From Apirhabdus apintestini (GTDB lineage Bacteria; Pseudomonadota; Gammaproteobacteria; Enterobacterales; Enterobacteriaceae), in contig CP138906.1 of the NCBI GenBank assembly GCA_033977085.1, forward strand, positions 3,162,001 to 3,226,000: a DNA stretch of 64,000 nt. Reading direction: 5' to 3'. Of this stretch, positions 30,999 through 43,656 are shown in pieces. The notes under the pieces are model-generated. The model made no database searches. It was not told where the DNA came from and saw nothing but the letters and a program-made list of their open reading frames with translations. Every line of letters starts with the position of its first letter. The first letter of the stretch is position 1. The position numbers and the translations under genes are program-made.

Positions 30999-32437
30999 AT
31001 GACAATGAAAAAATGTTCACTTCCAGACACCTTTTTATGGGGCGGTGCCGTTGCGGCACATCAGGTCGAGGGCGCCTGGAATAACGACGGGAAAGGGCCT
31101 AGTATTTGCGATGTATTAACCGGCGGCGCGCACGGCGTGCCCAGAGAGATAACGGATACCGTAGTCCCCGGGAAATATTATCCAAACCATCAGGGCGTAG
31201 AATTCTACCATCGCTATAAAGAAGATATAAAGCTCTTCGCTGAAATGGGTTTTAAATGTTTTCGGACTTCTATTGCATGGACGCGTATATTTCCTCAGGG
31301 CGATGAATTAGAACCTAATGAAGCCGGGCTCCAATTTTACGATAATTTGTTTGATGAGCTTCTAAAATACAATATTGAGCCGGTTATAACGCTTTCGCAT
31401 TTTGAAATGCCATTACATTTAGTTAAGGCGTATGGCGGCTGGGCGGATCGCCGCGTGGTAAATTACTTTGCCCGCTTTGCAGAAGTGGTTTTCGAACGCT
31501 ATCAGCACAAAGTTAAGTACTGGATGACGTTTAATGAAATCAATAATCAGCGCAACTGGCGCGCTCCGCTATTTGGCTATTGCTGCTCCGGCGTAGTCTA
31601 CACAAATCACGATAATCCTGAACAAACGATGTATCAGGTTATGCACCATCAGTTTGTCGCCAGCGCCCTGGCGGTAAAAGCCGCCCGCCGCATTAATCCC
31701 GAAATGAAAGTGGGATGCATGCTGGCAATGGTGCCGCTTTATCCCTGGTCCTGCCACCCTGACGATATCATGTTTGCTCAGGAGGCCATGCGACAGCGGT
31801 ATGTGTTCACCGATGTTCAGCTACGCGGCTACTATCCCTCCTACGCGTTGAACGAGTGGGCGCGCCGTGGTTTTCACATCGAAATGGCCCAGGGCGACGC
31901 ACAAATACTTCGCGAAGGCTGCTGCGACTATCTTGGCTTTAGTTATTACATGACTAACGCCGTTAAGGCCGAAGGCGGCTCCGGCGATGCGCTGTCCGGG
32001 TTTGAAGGCAGCGTGCCTAACCCACACGTCAAAGCGTCGGACTGGGGATGGCAAATCGATCCGGTCGGCCTGCGTTACGCGCTGTGCGAGCTTTATGAAC
32101 GTTATCAAAAGCCGCTGTTTATTGTGGAAAACGGCTTCGGCGCCTTCGACACCGTGGAAAAAGACGGCGCAATTAACGACGATTATCGCATTGACTACCT
32201 GCGCGCCCACATTCAGGAAATGCAGCGGGCCGTAAGCTGGGATGGCGTGGAGCTTATCGGCTATACGCCGTGGGGCTGTATCGACTGCGTCTCTTTTACC
32301 ACGGGCCAGTACGAGAAACGCTATGGCTTTATTTACGTTAATAGGCACGATGACGGCAGCGGCGATATGTCCCGCGCCCGTAAAAAAGTTTTTACTGGTA
32401 CCAAAAAGTCATCGCCAGTAACGGCGAAGTACTGTGA
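30999..32437 (+). CDS. bglA: 6-phospho-beta-glucosidase BglA
   Basis: Glycoside hydrolase family 1, about 479 residues, very similar to E. coli BglA. It hydrolyses phosphorylated beta-glucosides such as cellobiose- and arbutin-6-phosphate. The acid/base Glu is in MTFNEINNQ near residue 180 and the nucleophile Glu in FIVENGFGA near 377. One A is missing from a run near 32388, which garbles only the last ~18 residues; the restored stop is at 32437. A hairpin follows. Confidence 0.95.
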
Positions 32438-32509
32438 TCTTTAAAAATCAGGCTCATCTTCCCGTTCAAAATTATCCTCATGATAAATAAGGAAATCCTG
32501 ACATTTACC

Positions 32510-32532
32510 AAAGCTATCATAACGATAGCTTT
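32510..32532. terminator. hairpin after bglA
   Basis: AAAGCTATC pairs with GATAGCTTT across a 5-base loop, followed by TTACC. It lies 72 bases after the restored bglA stop. The T tract is weak, so it could equally be a regulatory dyad for the peroxidase gene. Confidence 0.5.
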
Positions 32533-32640
32533 TACCTGTCAGCTTCTTTGATACCTATCAACGCCCGCCCCGCCGTTCATCGCCACCATGTGGGCGTCGC
32601 GGGTGCGCGACGCTTGGTCTCTGGAAGGGATAACATAAAA

Positions 32641-34031
32641 ATGAATAAGATAATGAAACTGGGTACCGCCGCTGTAGCGATTGCCGCCGTCGGCTACTTC
32701 GGGTTGGTAGGTTATGTCTGGTATCATGATACGCAGCGCCGTACCGCGGCTCCTGTGCAGAAATCTACCTCAGCGTTTAATAATAAGGTGTTAGGCATTA
32801 TTCAGGAAAAAGGATGCAATTATTGCCATACGCAGTCTGGCGATCTGCCGTTTTATGCCAAATTTCCTATAGCCAAACAGCTTATGGAATACGATATGGC
32901 GCAGGGTTATAAATCGTTCAGCCTGGAAGGTATTGAGCGCAGCCTGCGGGAAGATAGCCCGGCCGAACAAAGCGATTTAACCAAAGTAGAGTGGGTGCTT
33001 GAGCATAATACTATGCCGCCCGGGCGCTATGTCGCCCTGCACTGGGCCGGCAATATCAGCGATGATGAACGCACCACGCTGCTGTCGTGGATACGGGATA
33101 ATCGCCGCAAATACTATGCAACGGAAGATATGGCGGAACAGCATCGCAATGAGCCGGTACAGCCTATCCCCCGCTCGCTGCCGGTTGACCCAGAGAAAGT
33201 CGCGTTAGGCATGCGTTTGTATCACGATCCGCGCATTTCTGCGGATAACTCCATTTCATGCGCCCATTGCCACCAACTCGGCAAGGGCGGCGTCGACGGC
33301 AGAAAAACCTCTCTCGGCGTTAATAATCAGGTTGGGCCAATCAATGCCCCGACGGTGTTCAACGCGGTATTTAATGTTGAACAATTTTGGGACGGTCGCG
33401 CAGCCGATTTGAAAGCACAGGCCGGGGGCCGCCGCTCAATCCTATCGAAATGGCCTCTACTTCGTGGGCGCAAATCGTCGGCAAACTGGATAAAGACGCG
33501 ACGCTGGTTCGCGATTTTACCGCCGTGTATCCGCAGGGGTTATCCGGCGATACCATCACCGATGCCATCGCCGAATTTGAAAAAACGCTCATTACTCCCG
33601 ACTCCCCATTCGATAAATATCTGCGCGGTGACGATAGCGCGCTTAACTCCCGGCAAAAACGCGGCTGGCAATTATTTAAAGATAATCGCTGCGCCACCTG
33701 CCACGGCGGCAAAATTCTCGGCGGTCGCTCGTATGAGCCTTTGGGGCTGCGTAAAGACTATTCGTTTGGAGAACTCACCCCGGCAGACGTAGGGCGCATG
33801 AACGTAACCCGCGATGTTCGCGACCGTTTACGCCAGAAGGTACCGACGCTGCGCAACGTTGCGCAAACGGCGCCGTATTTCCATCGTGGAGATGTCGCTA
33901 CGCTGGACGAGGCGGTAAAACTGATGCTGCGCTATCAGGTCGGCACCGATCTACCGCAGCAGGACGTTGATGATATCGTCGCTTTCCTTGACAGCCTGAC
34001 CGGCACCTATACGCCCTATCCGAATCATTAA
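32641..34031 (+). CDS. ccp: tri-haem cytochrome c peroxidase (YhjA-like) (one frameshift)
   Basis: About 464 residues, similar to E. coli Ccp (YhjA), a periplasmic quinol-dependent H2O2 reductase used in anaerobic growth. An N-terminal membrane anchor (AAVAIAAVGYFGLVGY) is followed by three CXXCH haem sites: CNYCH near residue 59, CAHCH near 205 and CATCH near 350. One G is missing in the G run near 33425; the frame resumes as PLNPIEMASTSWAQIV. In E. coli, expression is under FNR and OxyR. No clear FNR box was identified here. Confidence 0.93.
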
Positions 34032-34249
34032 GTCTTCCTCCTCATCCCCGCCCGGGGATGAGGCGTTTAGATTGTCGGCCACTCGCGCTGGCGGAGAACG
34101 GCAGTACAATTCTCATCTAATAGAATTCACCCTGAATTTTACCCGCAAAAAACTATTAAAAATCATCAAAAAACCGTTGCCAGCCGGTTGAATTTAAAAC
34201 TATTAAGGTATGATGCTTTGATTTTATAACCATTTCATCATGAGGGATT

Positions 34250-36123
34250 ATGACAACGGGATTTTTCTGTATCACCTGGATAAAACAACCTGTGGCGGAC
34301 GAATTCTTTCCGGTGCACCTGATGATACCTACGAAATTGGCGGCATTGAACGAGAGCAGGTCCGCGTAGGCGATCCGGTAACCTGCGGAAAGCACAAAGG
34401 GCGATTCCGCGTTTGTGGCGGCATGGGAGACACCTATGAAGTCAATGGCGCTCCAAAAGAGTGGGCCGGTTCCCTGGACAGCTACGGCTCCTGCCCGTGC
34501 CGCGCCCGTTTTATCCCGTCAGTCCAGACGCACACCTATGAGCGTGACAGCAATGCAGGACGGGCGGCCGAGCGTGCGCAGGCCGCGGAGAAAAAGGCGC
34601 TCCAGTCAGACCCCGAACAGCGTGCCCAGACCGCGAAAAAGAAACGGGAAATCACGCTAACCATCGGCGTGTTCTTCGACGGTACCGGCAATAATGCGAA
34701 TAACAGTACAGATCGTCAGGTCGCCTGCTCCGGTGAACATTACGGGATGAATGATGCAGACGCAGGATCTGCATATTCCCAGTGTGTCCAACTAAAACGT
34801 AATTACAGCGATACTGCCGCAGGGAGTTATCTCGGTTATTACACCAATGTGCATTGGCTCCAGACGTTATATAGCCAGAAGCTGATGCCTGCGACGGGAG
34901 TTGGCCAGTATGCCATTTATATCGAAGGCATCGGTACGGAGGATGGGATCGGCGACAGCACTTACGGGATGGGCACCGGCCGGGGCGATACCGGCGTTGT
35001 GAAAAAAACGGATAAAGCCGTGGCGTCACTCTCTGCCGGTATTCAGGGATATTTCAATAGGCATGTCGATGCCCGCACCTGCGTTATCAAAGAGCTGCAG
35101 TTTGATATTTTTGGCTTCAGTCGCGGGGCCGCAGCGGCGCGCCACTTTGCCAACCGGGTATTTAACCAGGACAGCACGATTGTATCGGCGATTAAGGCGG
35201 GGCTGGACGGGGTTGAGTTTGCCGGAATGCCCGGCGGCAAAACCCGCTTCCTGGGAATATTTGATACGGTGGCGGCCATCGGGACACCGATTAACGGCCT
35301 TAACCCGCACAGCGCGGACACCGGGGAGGTAAACCTGGTGCTGCGCCCGGGCGTAGCAGAGAAGGTGTTCCATATCACCGCCCAGCACGAATGCCGCTTT
35401 AACTTCGCACTGAACAGCGTGAAACCGGCGTGGCCGGAACTGGCCCTTCCCGGCGCGCATTCAGACATTGGCGGCGGCTATAACCCCAACGAGCACGAAG
35501 CCTATTTCCTTACCCGACCAATGTTTGAAACGGTGCCCCTTTCCACCCCGAATACGCAAACACAGATTTACCGGCAGACCTGTGCGCAACTGAAAGCGAT
35601 GGATAGCTATCCTTCCATTGCGCCGCTGCTGAAGGTGGTAGAGGTAAATATCGATACCTGGCATGACGAGAGAATGCCCGCAGACCGTTACGGAACGCTA
35701 CAGAAACGCAGCGCTGCCGCGCTGGTGATTGACCGCCCCACGCGTAATGACTGGTCGAAAGTGGTACTGAGGGTGATGCTTGATGCAGCACAGGATGCGG
35801 GTGTGGCATTCGATCCTATTCGAGATACAAATGCAGAATTAAGACTTCGGCCAGAACTCAACAGTCTTTGTGAAAAAGCGATTGTGATGGGCCGTGCCGC
35901 CCGCAGCGGTCAGCCTGCCAGCGGGTTTACTACGCCGGAAATCCTGATGCTGGCTGAAAAATATATCCACTGCTCGGCCAACTGGAACAGCGTGATGAAA
36001 GACGGTCGGGGAGTTATCCGCGGGGCGGTCAAACCGGCGAAGCTGGTGACTTTCACCAACCGGCCGGACGAGCGCTGGCAGCGTACAGTTTATGATATGG
36101 ACGGGAATAAAATATGGAAATGA
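34250..36123 (+). CDS. T6SS effector: PAAR domain fused to Tle1 phospholipase
   Basis: About 625 residues. Residues ~1-85 form a PAAR tip domain (GGRILSGAPDDTYEIGG, then GDPVTCGKHKG). An Ala/Lys/Glu-rich linker follows at ~95-130, then a DUF2235 alpha/beta hydrolase from ~139 (GVFFDGTGNN), with nucleophile FGFSRGAA near 287 and Asp in GAHSDIGGGY near 402. Tle1 proteins are antibacterial phospholipases delivered to the target periplasm. I place the start at ATG 34250 after GAGGG, with one G missing in ACGGGATT. The open frame from ATG 34240 reaches the same protein but lacks a ribosome site. It overlaps the first immunity gene by 10 bases. Confidence 0.9.
36040..36123 (+). repeat. effector 3' end, duplicated twice downstream
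   Basis: The last ~84 bases of the tle1 gene recur at 36764-36847 and 37480-37563, each time running into an immunity gene start. Each unit begins with AAGCTGGTGAC. The same 11 bases form the end of every immunity gene (36764, 37480, 38204), giving periods of 724, 716 and 724 bases. Confidence 0.9.
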
Positions 36124-36773
36124 TCCGCGTAGCCTGGCTTCTTCCGTTACTGGCGCTGACGGCCTGTCAGGGGAAACCTTTGCCCGGTGCCGCTGCGCAA
36201 AGTGATATGCCGAAAGAGTGGACCTTTGACTTTTTCACCCCCAAAGCACTGCCCGCGCTGGTGACGTTCGCGGCTATCCTTGATGCAGATGGCAGAGATT
36301 ATCGATTTAATACGTTAAACAGTACACCTGATTTACCTATGGTTATGGGCGAGTGGAACGATCGGGATCGTACTCCTGGTGGCTACTGGAATCATGTTAA
36401 TAGCCCTCCCCGACATATTATTTTTTGCTGGGACTCGATTATTGATAAGAGGGTGTATGAAACCCACCTGACAATCCCTAAACCTATTCTGGAAAAAATG
36501 CGTCGGCCCAGTGAGTTTAAAGATTATCGGGGAAAGACGGCCTATTACGACAGAGTACAAATCGGGCTGGCTCCGGAAGGGAAAGTAGCAGTCTGGTTAC
36601 AGGGAAGTGGTTCTGAGCCTAATTATCGCGTCACTCTGTCAGTACTGAAAACGGTATCCGGGGATAAATTAGCTATTTGCAAAGGGGTGACAAAAAGCGA
36701 TTTCTCCTATGGCTACGACAAAGACATAAAAGACTTTATCAAAGGGAAAAAATATCCATACGGAAGCTGGTGA
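36114..36773 (+). CDS. Tli1-like lipoprotein immunity protein, copy A (DUF2931)
   Basis: A 219-residue lipoprotein with signal and lipobox LLALTACQG. Cys at residue ~19 is followed by Gln, which suggests outer-membrane retention. The body matches DUF2931 proteins (EWTFDFFTPKALPALVTF, IIFCWDSIIDKRVYET, GLAPEGKVAVWL). Lipoproteins of this kind follow tle1 genes and neutralise the phospholipase in the periplasm. The start overlaps the effector stop. The N-terminal half is close to copy C and the C-terminal third is nearly identical to copy B. Confidence 0.88.
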   Translation: MEMIRVAWLLPLLALTACQGKPLPGAAAQSDMPKEWTFDFFTPKALPALVTFAAILDADGRDYRFNTLNSTPDLPMVMGEWNDRDRTPGGYWNHVNSPPRHIIFCWDSIIDKRVYETHLTIPKPILEKMRRPSEFKDYRGKTAYYDRVQIGLAPEGKVAVWLQGSGSEPNYRVTLSVLKTVSGDKLAICKGVTKSDFSYGYDKDIKDFIKGKKYPYGSW

Positions 36774-36837
36774 CCTTCACCAACCGGCCGGACGAGCACT
36801 GGCAGCGTACGGTCTACGATATGGACGGGAATAAAAT

Positions 36838-37489
36838 ATGGAAATGATCCGTCTGGCTGGTCTGATCCCGGTGCTTGTGCTAACGGCCTGCCACGGTACT
36901 GACCAGCCCAATATCTCAGTCAAAAATGATGTGCCGACGCAGTGGAAATTTAACTTTTTCACGCCAAAAGCATTGCCCGCAGTGGTGACGTTCGCGGTTA
37001 TTCTTGATACAGACGGAGGAGCATCCCGGTTCGTTACGCTGAACAGCACCCCGGATATGCCCAATATGGTAGGAAGATGGAACGACCGGGATCGGGCACC
37101 GGGAGGACACTGGAACCACGTCAAGCATCTACCCAGGCAGTTTTTTTCTGCTGGGATTCGGTGATAGATAAAAAGTGTATGAAACTTACCTGACCCTGCC
37201 TGATGACATTGTGGAAAAGATGGGCAGCCCCAGCGGGAAAAGCGATCCGTACCATAGCGCCTATGACACCGTGCAAATTGGTTTGGCCCCGGAAGGTAAG
37301 GTTGCAGTCTGGCTTAATGGTATCGGATTTGAACCTAATTATCGCGTCACTCCGTCAGTACTGAAAACGGTATCCGGGGATAAATTAGCTATTTGCAAAG
37401 GGGTGACAAAAAGCGATTTCTCCTATGGATACGACAAGGACATAAAAGACTTTATCAAAGGGAAAAAATACCCATATGGAAGCTGGTGA
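36838..37489 (+). CDS. Tli1-like lipoprotein immunity protein, copy B (two frameshifts)
   Basis: Same family and layout as copy A: lipobox VLVLTACHG, then QWKFNFFTPKALPAVVTF. Bases are missing in the T run at about 37147 and the A run at about 37173; restoring them gives FFCWDSVIDKKVYETYL and a full ~218 residues. The middle differs most from A and C, while the C-terminal third matches A almost exactly. The pattern fits homopolymer errors, so the gene may be functional. Confidence 0.82.
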
Positions 37490-37553
37490 CCTTCACCAAC
37501 CGGCCGGACGAGCGCTGGCAGCGTACAGTTTATGATATGGACGGGAATAAAAT

Positions 37554-38213
37554 ATGGAAATGATCCGCGTAGCCTGGCTTCTTCCGTTACTGGCGCTGGC
37601 GGCCTGTCAGGGAAAACCTTTGCCCGGTACCGCTGCGCAAAGTGATATGCCGAAAGAGTGGTGGTTTAATTTTTTCACACCTAAAACACTTCCTGCAATC
37701 GCGACATTTGCCGTTGTTCAGGACGCTGACGGTAAAGTTTATGAGTTTAATACTCTCGACAGCACTAAAGCACTTAATGGTGTAATGGATAAATGGAACG
37801 ATAACGCCCGAACGCTCAACGGGCACTGGAATCACGTTAGACGCCCTCCCAGGCATATTATTTTTTGCTGGGACTCAGTTATCGATAAAAAAGTATATGA
37901 GACTGCGCTGACTATCCCTAGACCCCTCCTTGATAAAATGTTGATGCCAGGCCATAAAGACCATCAGGGCAATGAGAAGTATTATAACGCCATACAAATT
38001 GGCTTGGCTCCAGAAGGAAAAGTGACCGTCTGGTTAAGCGGCGTATCCCGAGGAGAGCCTAATTATCGCATCACTCCGTCAGTACTGAAAACGGTATCCG
38101 GGGATAAACTGGAGCTTTGCAAAGGGGTAACGCGATTTTCTAACGGCTATGAATACGGAAAAAATACTGAAGACTTTATCAAAGGGAAAAAATACCCATA
38201 TGGAAGCTGGTGA
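37554..38213 (+). CDS. Tli1-like lipoprotein immunity protein, copy C (DUF2931)
   Basis: A 219-residue intact lipoprotein with lipobox LLALAACQG. The first ~100 bases of the gene are nearly identical to copy A. The middle is divergent (TLDSTKALNGVMDKWNDNAR), and the end is KYPYGSW as in the others. Three tandem immunity genes behind one effector suggest protection against several Tle1 variants carried by competitors. Confidence 0.88.
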   Translation: MEMIRVAWLLPLLALAACQGKPLPGTAAQSDMPKEWWFNFFTPKTLPAIATFAVVQDADGKVYEFNTLDSTKALNGVMDKWNDNARTLNGHWNHVRRPPRHIIFCWDSVIDKKVYETALTIPRPLLDKMLMPGHKDHQGNEKYYNAIQIGLAPEGKVTVWLSGVSRGEPNYRITPSVLKTVSGDKLELCKGVTRFSNGYEYGKNTEDFIKGKKYPYGSW

Positions 38214-38296
38214 CCAACCCATTACTCCTGGAGAAGTTTCCTAAGAGCTTTTGAGGCTTAATGGATATTTAATAACCTCCGTTTCCCAAACAATCC

Positions 38297-38320
38297 AAAG
38301 GGCGCTATGCGCCCTTTTTA
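38297..38320. terminator. bidirectional terminator
   Basis: AAAGGGCGC, loop TAT, GCGCCCTTTTTA. It lies between the convergent immunity array and gcvP and has A and T tracts on both sides, so it can serve both transcripts. Confidence 0.85.
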
Positions 38321-39176
38321 TAATGCTCATCCGCCGTCAGTTACTGATATTCGCTAATTTGTACACAGGCACAGAACAAGTTACGATCGCCATACACATC
38401 ATCCAGCCGTTTCACCGTCGGCCAGTATTTATTTTCTGCGCCACCAGGGAATACGGCCAGCTTCCGTGAGTACGGATGATGCCACTCCGCTACTAGTTCC
38501 TGCTGCACGTGCGGCGCATTCACCAGCGGATTATCTTCTAATGGCCATTCCCCTGTACGACGCGATCAATCTCTGCCCGTATAGCCAGCATCGCCTCAAT
38601 AAAGCGATCCAGTTCGACCAGGCTTTCCGATTCGGTGGGTTCTACCATTAATGTTCCCGCCACGGGGAATGACATCGTCGGCGCATGAAAACCGTAATCG
38701 ATAAGGCGCTTAGCAATATCTAGCTCACCGATCCCGGTCGCCTCTTTCAGGGGGCGAATATCGAGAATACATTCATGGGCAACGCGCCCGTCACGGCCGC
38801 TGTACAGTACGGAATAGGCATTCTGCAGCCGGCAGGCGATGTAGTTAGCATTCAGAATGGCGACCTGGCTGGCTTTTTCAGCCCCTCAGTGCCCATCATA
38901 CGAATATACATCCAGCTAATCGGTAATATGGACGCGCTGCCGAACGGCGCGGCGGAGACCGCGCCCTGCGTCGTGAGTATATCCTCGATCTGCACCACGC
39001 TGTGCCCGGGAACAAACGGCGCCAGATGTGCCTTCACGGCTATCGGCCCCATGCAGGGGCCGCCGCCGCCGTGCGGAATACAGAATGTTTTATGCAGATT
39101 AAGATGGGTGTCAACAACGGGTAAAAAGTGATCCACTTACCGTCACCACCAACGGTCTAATATTGATCCACCTTGC

Positions 39177-39954
39177 TTACTCAGGATTAGCTTCCGCTAT
39201 AACCCCGGCCTTTCGTTTCTGCTTCAGTCGATAGCTCTCTCCTTTTATCTGGACTACGTGTGAGTGATGTAAGATCCGGTCCAGCATTGCCGATGTCAGG
39301 GCTGCATCACCCGCGAACGTCTGGTCCCACTGCCCGAACGGCAGGTTAGAGGTCAGGATCATCGCGCTCTTTTCGTAACGTTTGGCAATGACCTGGAAGA
39401 ACAGCTTTGCCTCTTCCTGGCTGAACGGCAGATAGCCTATTTCGTCGATGATGAGCAGTTTGGGGGCCATGACACCGCGATTGAGTGTCGTTTTGTAACG
39501 CCCCTGACGCTGGGAAGTCGACAACTGTAACAGCAGGTCCGCTGCTGTTGTGAAGCGAACCTTGATGCCCGCCCGTACTGCCTCGTAGCCCATGGCTATC
39601 GCCAGATGTGTTTTCCCCACGCCCGAGGGGCCCAGCAACACGATGTTTTCGTTACGTTCGATGAAGCTCAGGGAACGCAGCGACTGGATTTGCTTCTGAG
39701 GTGCGCCGGTGGCGAAGGTGAAGTCGTATTCCTCGAACGTCTTCACCGCCGGGAAGGCTGCCATCCGCGTGTACATCGCCTGTTTACGCTGATGCCGGGC
39801 CAGTTTCTCCTCATGTAGCAGGTGCTCCAGGAAGTCCATATAGCTCCATTCCTGATCCACTGCCTGTTGCGACAGTGCCGGCGCCGCGCCGATAAGGCTG
39901 TCCAGCTGGGCTGTTCAGCAAGCACCATCAGCCGTTGATGTTGTAGTTCGACCA

Positions 39955-39958
<4 letters not shown>
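39177..39958 (-). CDS. istB: IstB-like ATPase, copy 1 (one frameshift)
   Basis: Transposition helper ATPase of about 260 residues. Walker A is GPSGVGKTH near residue 108 and Walker B is LLIIDEIGYLP near 170. ATG 39958 overlaps the istA stop. One A is missing near 39919, next to CAGCTGG, compared with copy 3, which shifts the first ~15 codons. Confidence 0.9.
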
Positions 39959-40978
<1,020 letters not shown>

Positions 40979-42841
40979 AAGCTCCCCTGTATTCAGAGGA
41001 GCAGATTAACCCCTGGATCAGTTTTCAACCGCTGGGGTGGATCAGTTTTGCACCGTTGGTAACAATGGGAAACATCCGCTCCGATATAGCCAGGCGTGGT
41101 GATCCCCACCTGAGCATTCATATTGGCGCCGTCCAGATAAACCTGCCCGCCGTAGCGGTGGATAATGTCGCACACCTCGCGAATCGTCTCTTCATACACG
41201 CCGTGCGTCGAGGGATAGGTCACCATCACACAGGAAAGCCGGTCGCCCGCCTGTTCAGCTTTATCCCGCAGATCCGCCACATCAATATTGCCCTGCCTGT
41301 CGCAGGCGACCACCACCACCTGCAGCCCCGCCATTTGCGCCGATGCGGGATTAGTGCCGTGCGCCGAGCTGGGGATCAGGCAAATATCGCGCGCGGTCTG
41401 GTTAAGACTTTCATGATACCGCCGGATAGCCAGTAACCCGGCGTACTCGCCCTGCGCTCCGGAGTTTGGCTGCATACAAAGGGCGTCGTAACCGGTGATC
41501 TGTATCAGCCATTCAGAAAGCTGGGCTATCATCGCGCGATACCCCTCCGCCTGTTCAGGCGGGCAGAACGGATGCAACTGGGCAAACTCGGGCCAAGTAA
41601 TCGGGATCATCTCCGCCGCCGCGTTTAACTTCATCGTGCAGGAACCAAGCGGGATCATCGCCTGATTCAGCGCCAGGTCTTTACGCTCCAGGCTATGCAT
41701 ATAGCGCATCATTTCGGTTTCGCTGTGATAGCGCAGGAAAACCGGGTGCTGCAATATTGCATCGCTGCGCCGCATCGCCGCAGGCAGCGAGCAGCTATCC
41801 AGCGCAACGTCTTTATCCAGCGTATCCGGGTTAAGCCCGTGCCCTTCGCCGAGCAGAATATCAAACAGCGTGATAATATCCGCCCGCGTTGTGGTCTCAT
41901 CCAGCGTAATACCCACCGCGCCGGGTAAATCGCTGCGTAAATTAACCCGCCGCGCCTGGGCGCGCGCCAGCACGCTGGCCTTATCGGCAACCTCAACGCA
42001 CAGCGTATCAAACCAGCTCGCGTGCCTGAGCGTGAGCCCCTGTTGCTGCAAGCCCGCCGCCAGAATATCCGCCAGACGATGTACTCGCTCAGCGATGCGT
42101 CGTAATCCTTCCGGCCCGTGGTACACCGCATAAAATCCGGCAATGTTAGCCAGCAACACCTGCGAAGTGCAGATATTCGAATTCGCTTTTTCACGGCGAA
42201 TATGCTGTTCACGCGTCTGCATCGCCATTCTCAGCGCGGTATTCCCCGCAGCATCACGCGAAACGCCGATGATGCGGCCAGGCATCGAGCGCTTATAGGC
42301 GTCGCGCGTCGCAAAGAACGCAGCATGCGGGCCGCCATAGCCCATAGGCACGCCAAAGCGCTGCGCTGAGCCGAAAACGATATCAGCACCCTGGTGGCCT
42401 GGTGCGGTTAATGTGACCAGCGCCAGTAAATCCGCCGCCACGCTGACCACAATCTGGCGAGCTTTTAGCTCTGCAATCAGCGCGCCGTAATCGTGAATTT
42501 CGCCGCTGCTGCCCGCCTGCTGTAGCAATACGCCAAAGAGGTTTGAATGCTCGCAGGCCTTATTCGCGTCATCCACTACGACCTCAAAACCAAATGTGGC
42601 CGCGCGGGTACGCACTACGTCTATGGTTTGCGGATGTACGTCCTGCGCAACAAAAAAGCGGCTCGCGTCTTTCACTTTGCTTATGCGCTTCGCCATCGCC
42701 ATTGCTTCGGCCGCAGCGGTCGCTTCATCCAGTAGCGAGGCAGAGGCAACATCCATGCCGGTTAAATCAATCGTCGCCTGCTGGAAATTCAGTAGCGCTT
42801 CCAGTCGCCCCTGAGACACTTCAGGCTGATAGGGCGTGTAC

Positions 42842-42873
<32 letters not shown>

Positions 42874-43246
42874 GCGCAAAATTACCGGCGGTGTATGTAC
42901 CGCGGCGTAGCCCATCCCAATATAGGTTTTAAAACATTGGTTGCGGGCGGCGATGGCTTTAAGCTCCGCCAGCGCCGACTCTTCCGTCGCCGCTTCCCCG
43001 GTCTGGGGTGGCTGGGCGAGTTGAATATCGGCGGGTACGATTTGCGCTATCAGATCGTCAAGCGACGCAGCGCCTACCGTGTCCAGCATCTGCTGGATCT
43101 GTTGCGGGGAAGAACCAATGTGTCTTACAACAAAAGCATCGCTATTTTCTAACTGGCGTAGAGTTTGAGTCATGGCGAACATCCAGGTAACCGGGTATAC
43201 AGACGTAAAACGAAAACCGGACGCCTGTCGCATCCGGTTTCCCGTA

Positions 43247-43636
43247 TTATTCGTTATCGAGCAGCGCCTGATAGGCTTCAGCGTCAAGCAGTGCCGCTAT
43301 TTCGCTTTCATCGCTGGCTTTAATTTTGAAAATCCAGCCGTCATCGTACGGAGCTCTATTTACACGCTCCGGCTCATCGTTCAGCGCCTCATTCACTGCC
43401 ACAATTTCCCCGCTGACCGGCGCATAGATATCCGAAGCGGCCTTTACTGATTCAGCGACGGCGCAATCAGCGCCCGCGGCTACCGTGGCGCCAGGCTCAG
43501 GTAAATCGATAAAAACCATATCGCCGAGTAGCTGCTGTGCGTGCTCAGTGATACCAACGGTATAACTGCCGTCAGCTTCCTTACGCAGCCATTCATGTTC
43601 ACGGGTATATCTCAACGTATCTGGCAGATTACTCAT
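43247..43636 (-). CDS. gcvH: glycine cleavage system H protein
   Basis: A 129-residue lipoyl carrier protein, intact. The lipoylated Lys is residue 65 in AESVKAASDIYAP. It shuttles the aminomethyl group between P and T proteins. It lies between gcvT and gcvP in the usual operon order gcvT-gcvH-gcvP. With gcvP broken it has no decarboxylase partner, though it can still carry lipoate. Confidence 0.96.
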   Translation of the reverse strand: MSNLPDTLRYTREHEWLRKEADGSYTVGITEHAQQLLGDMVFIDLPEPGATVAAGADCAVAESVKAASDIYAPVSGEIVAVNEALNDEPERVNRAPYDDGWIFKIKASDESEIAALLDAEAYQALLDNE

Positions 43637-43656
43637 GGCAGTCTCCTGAAGTTAAA

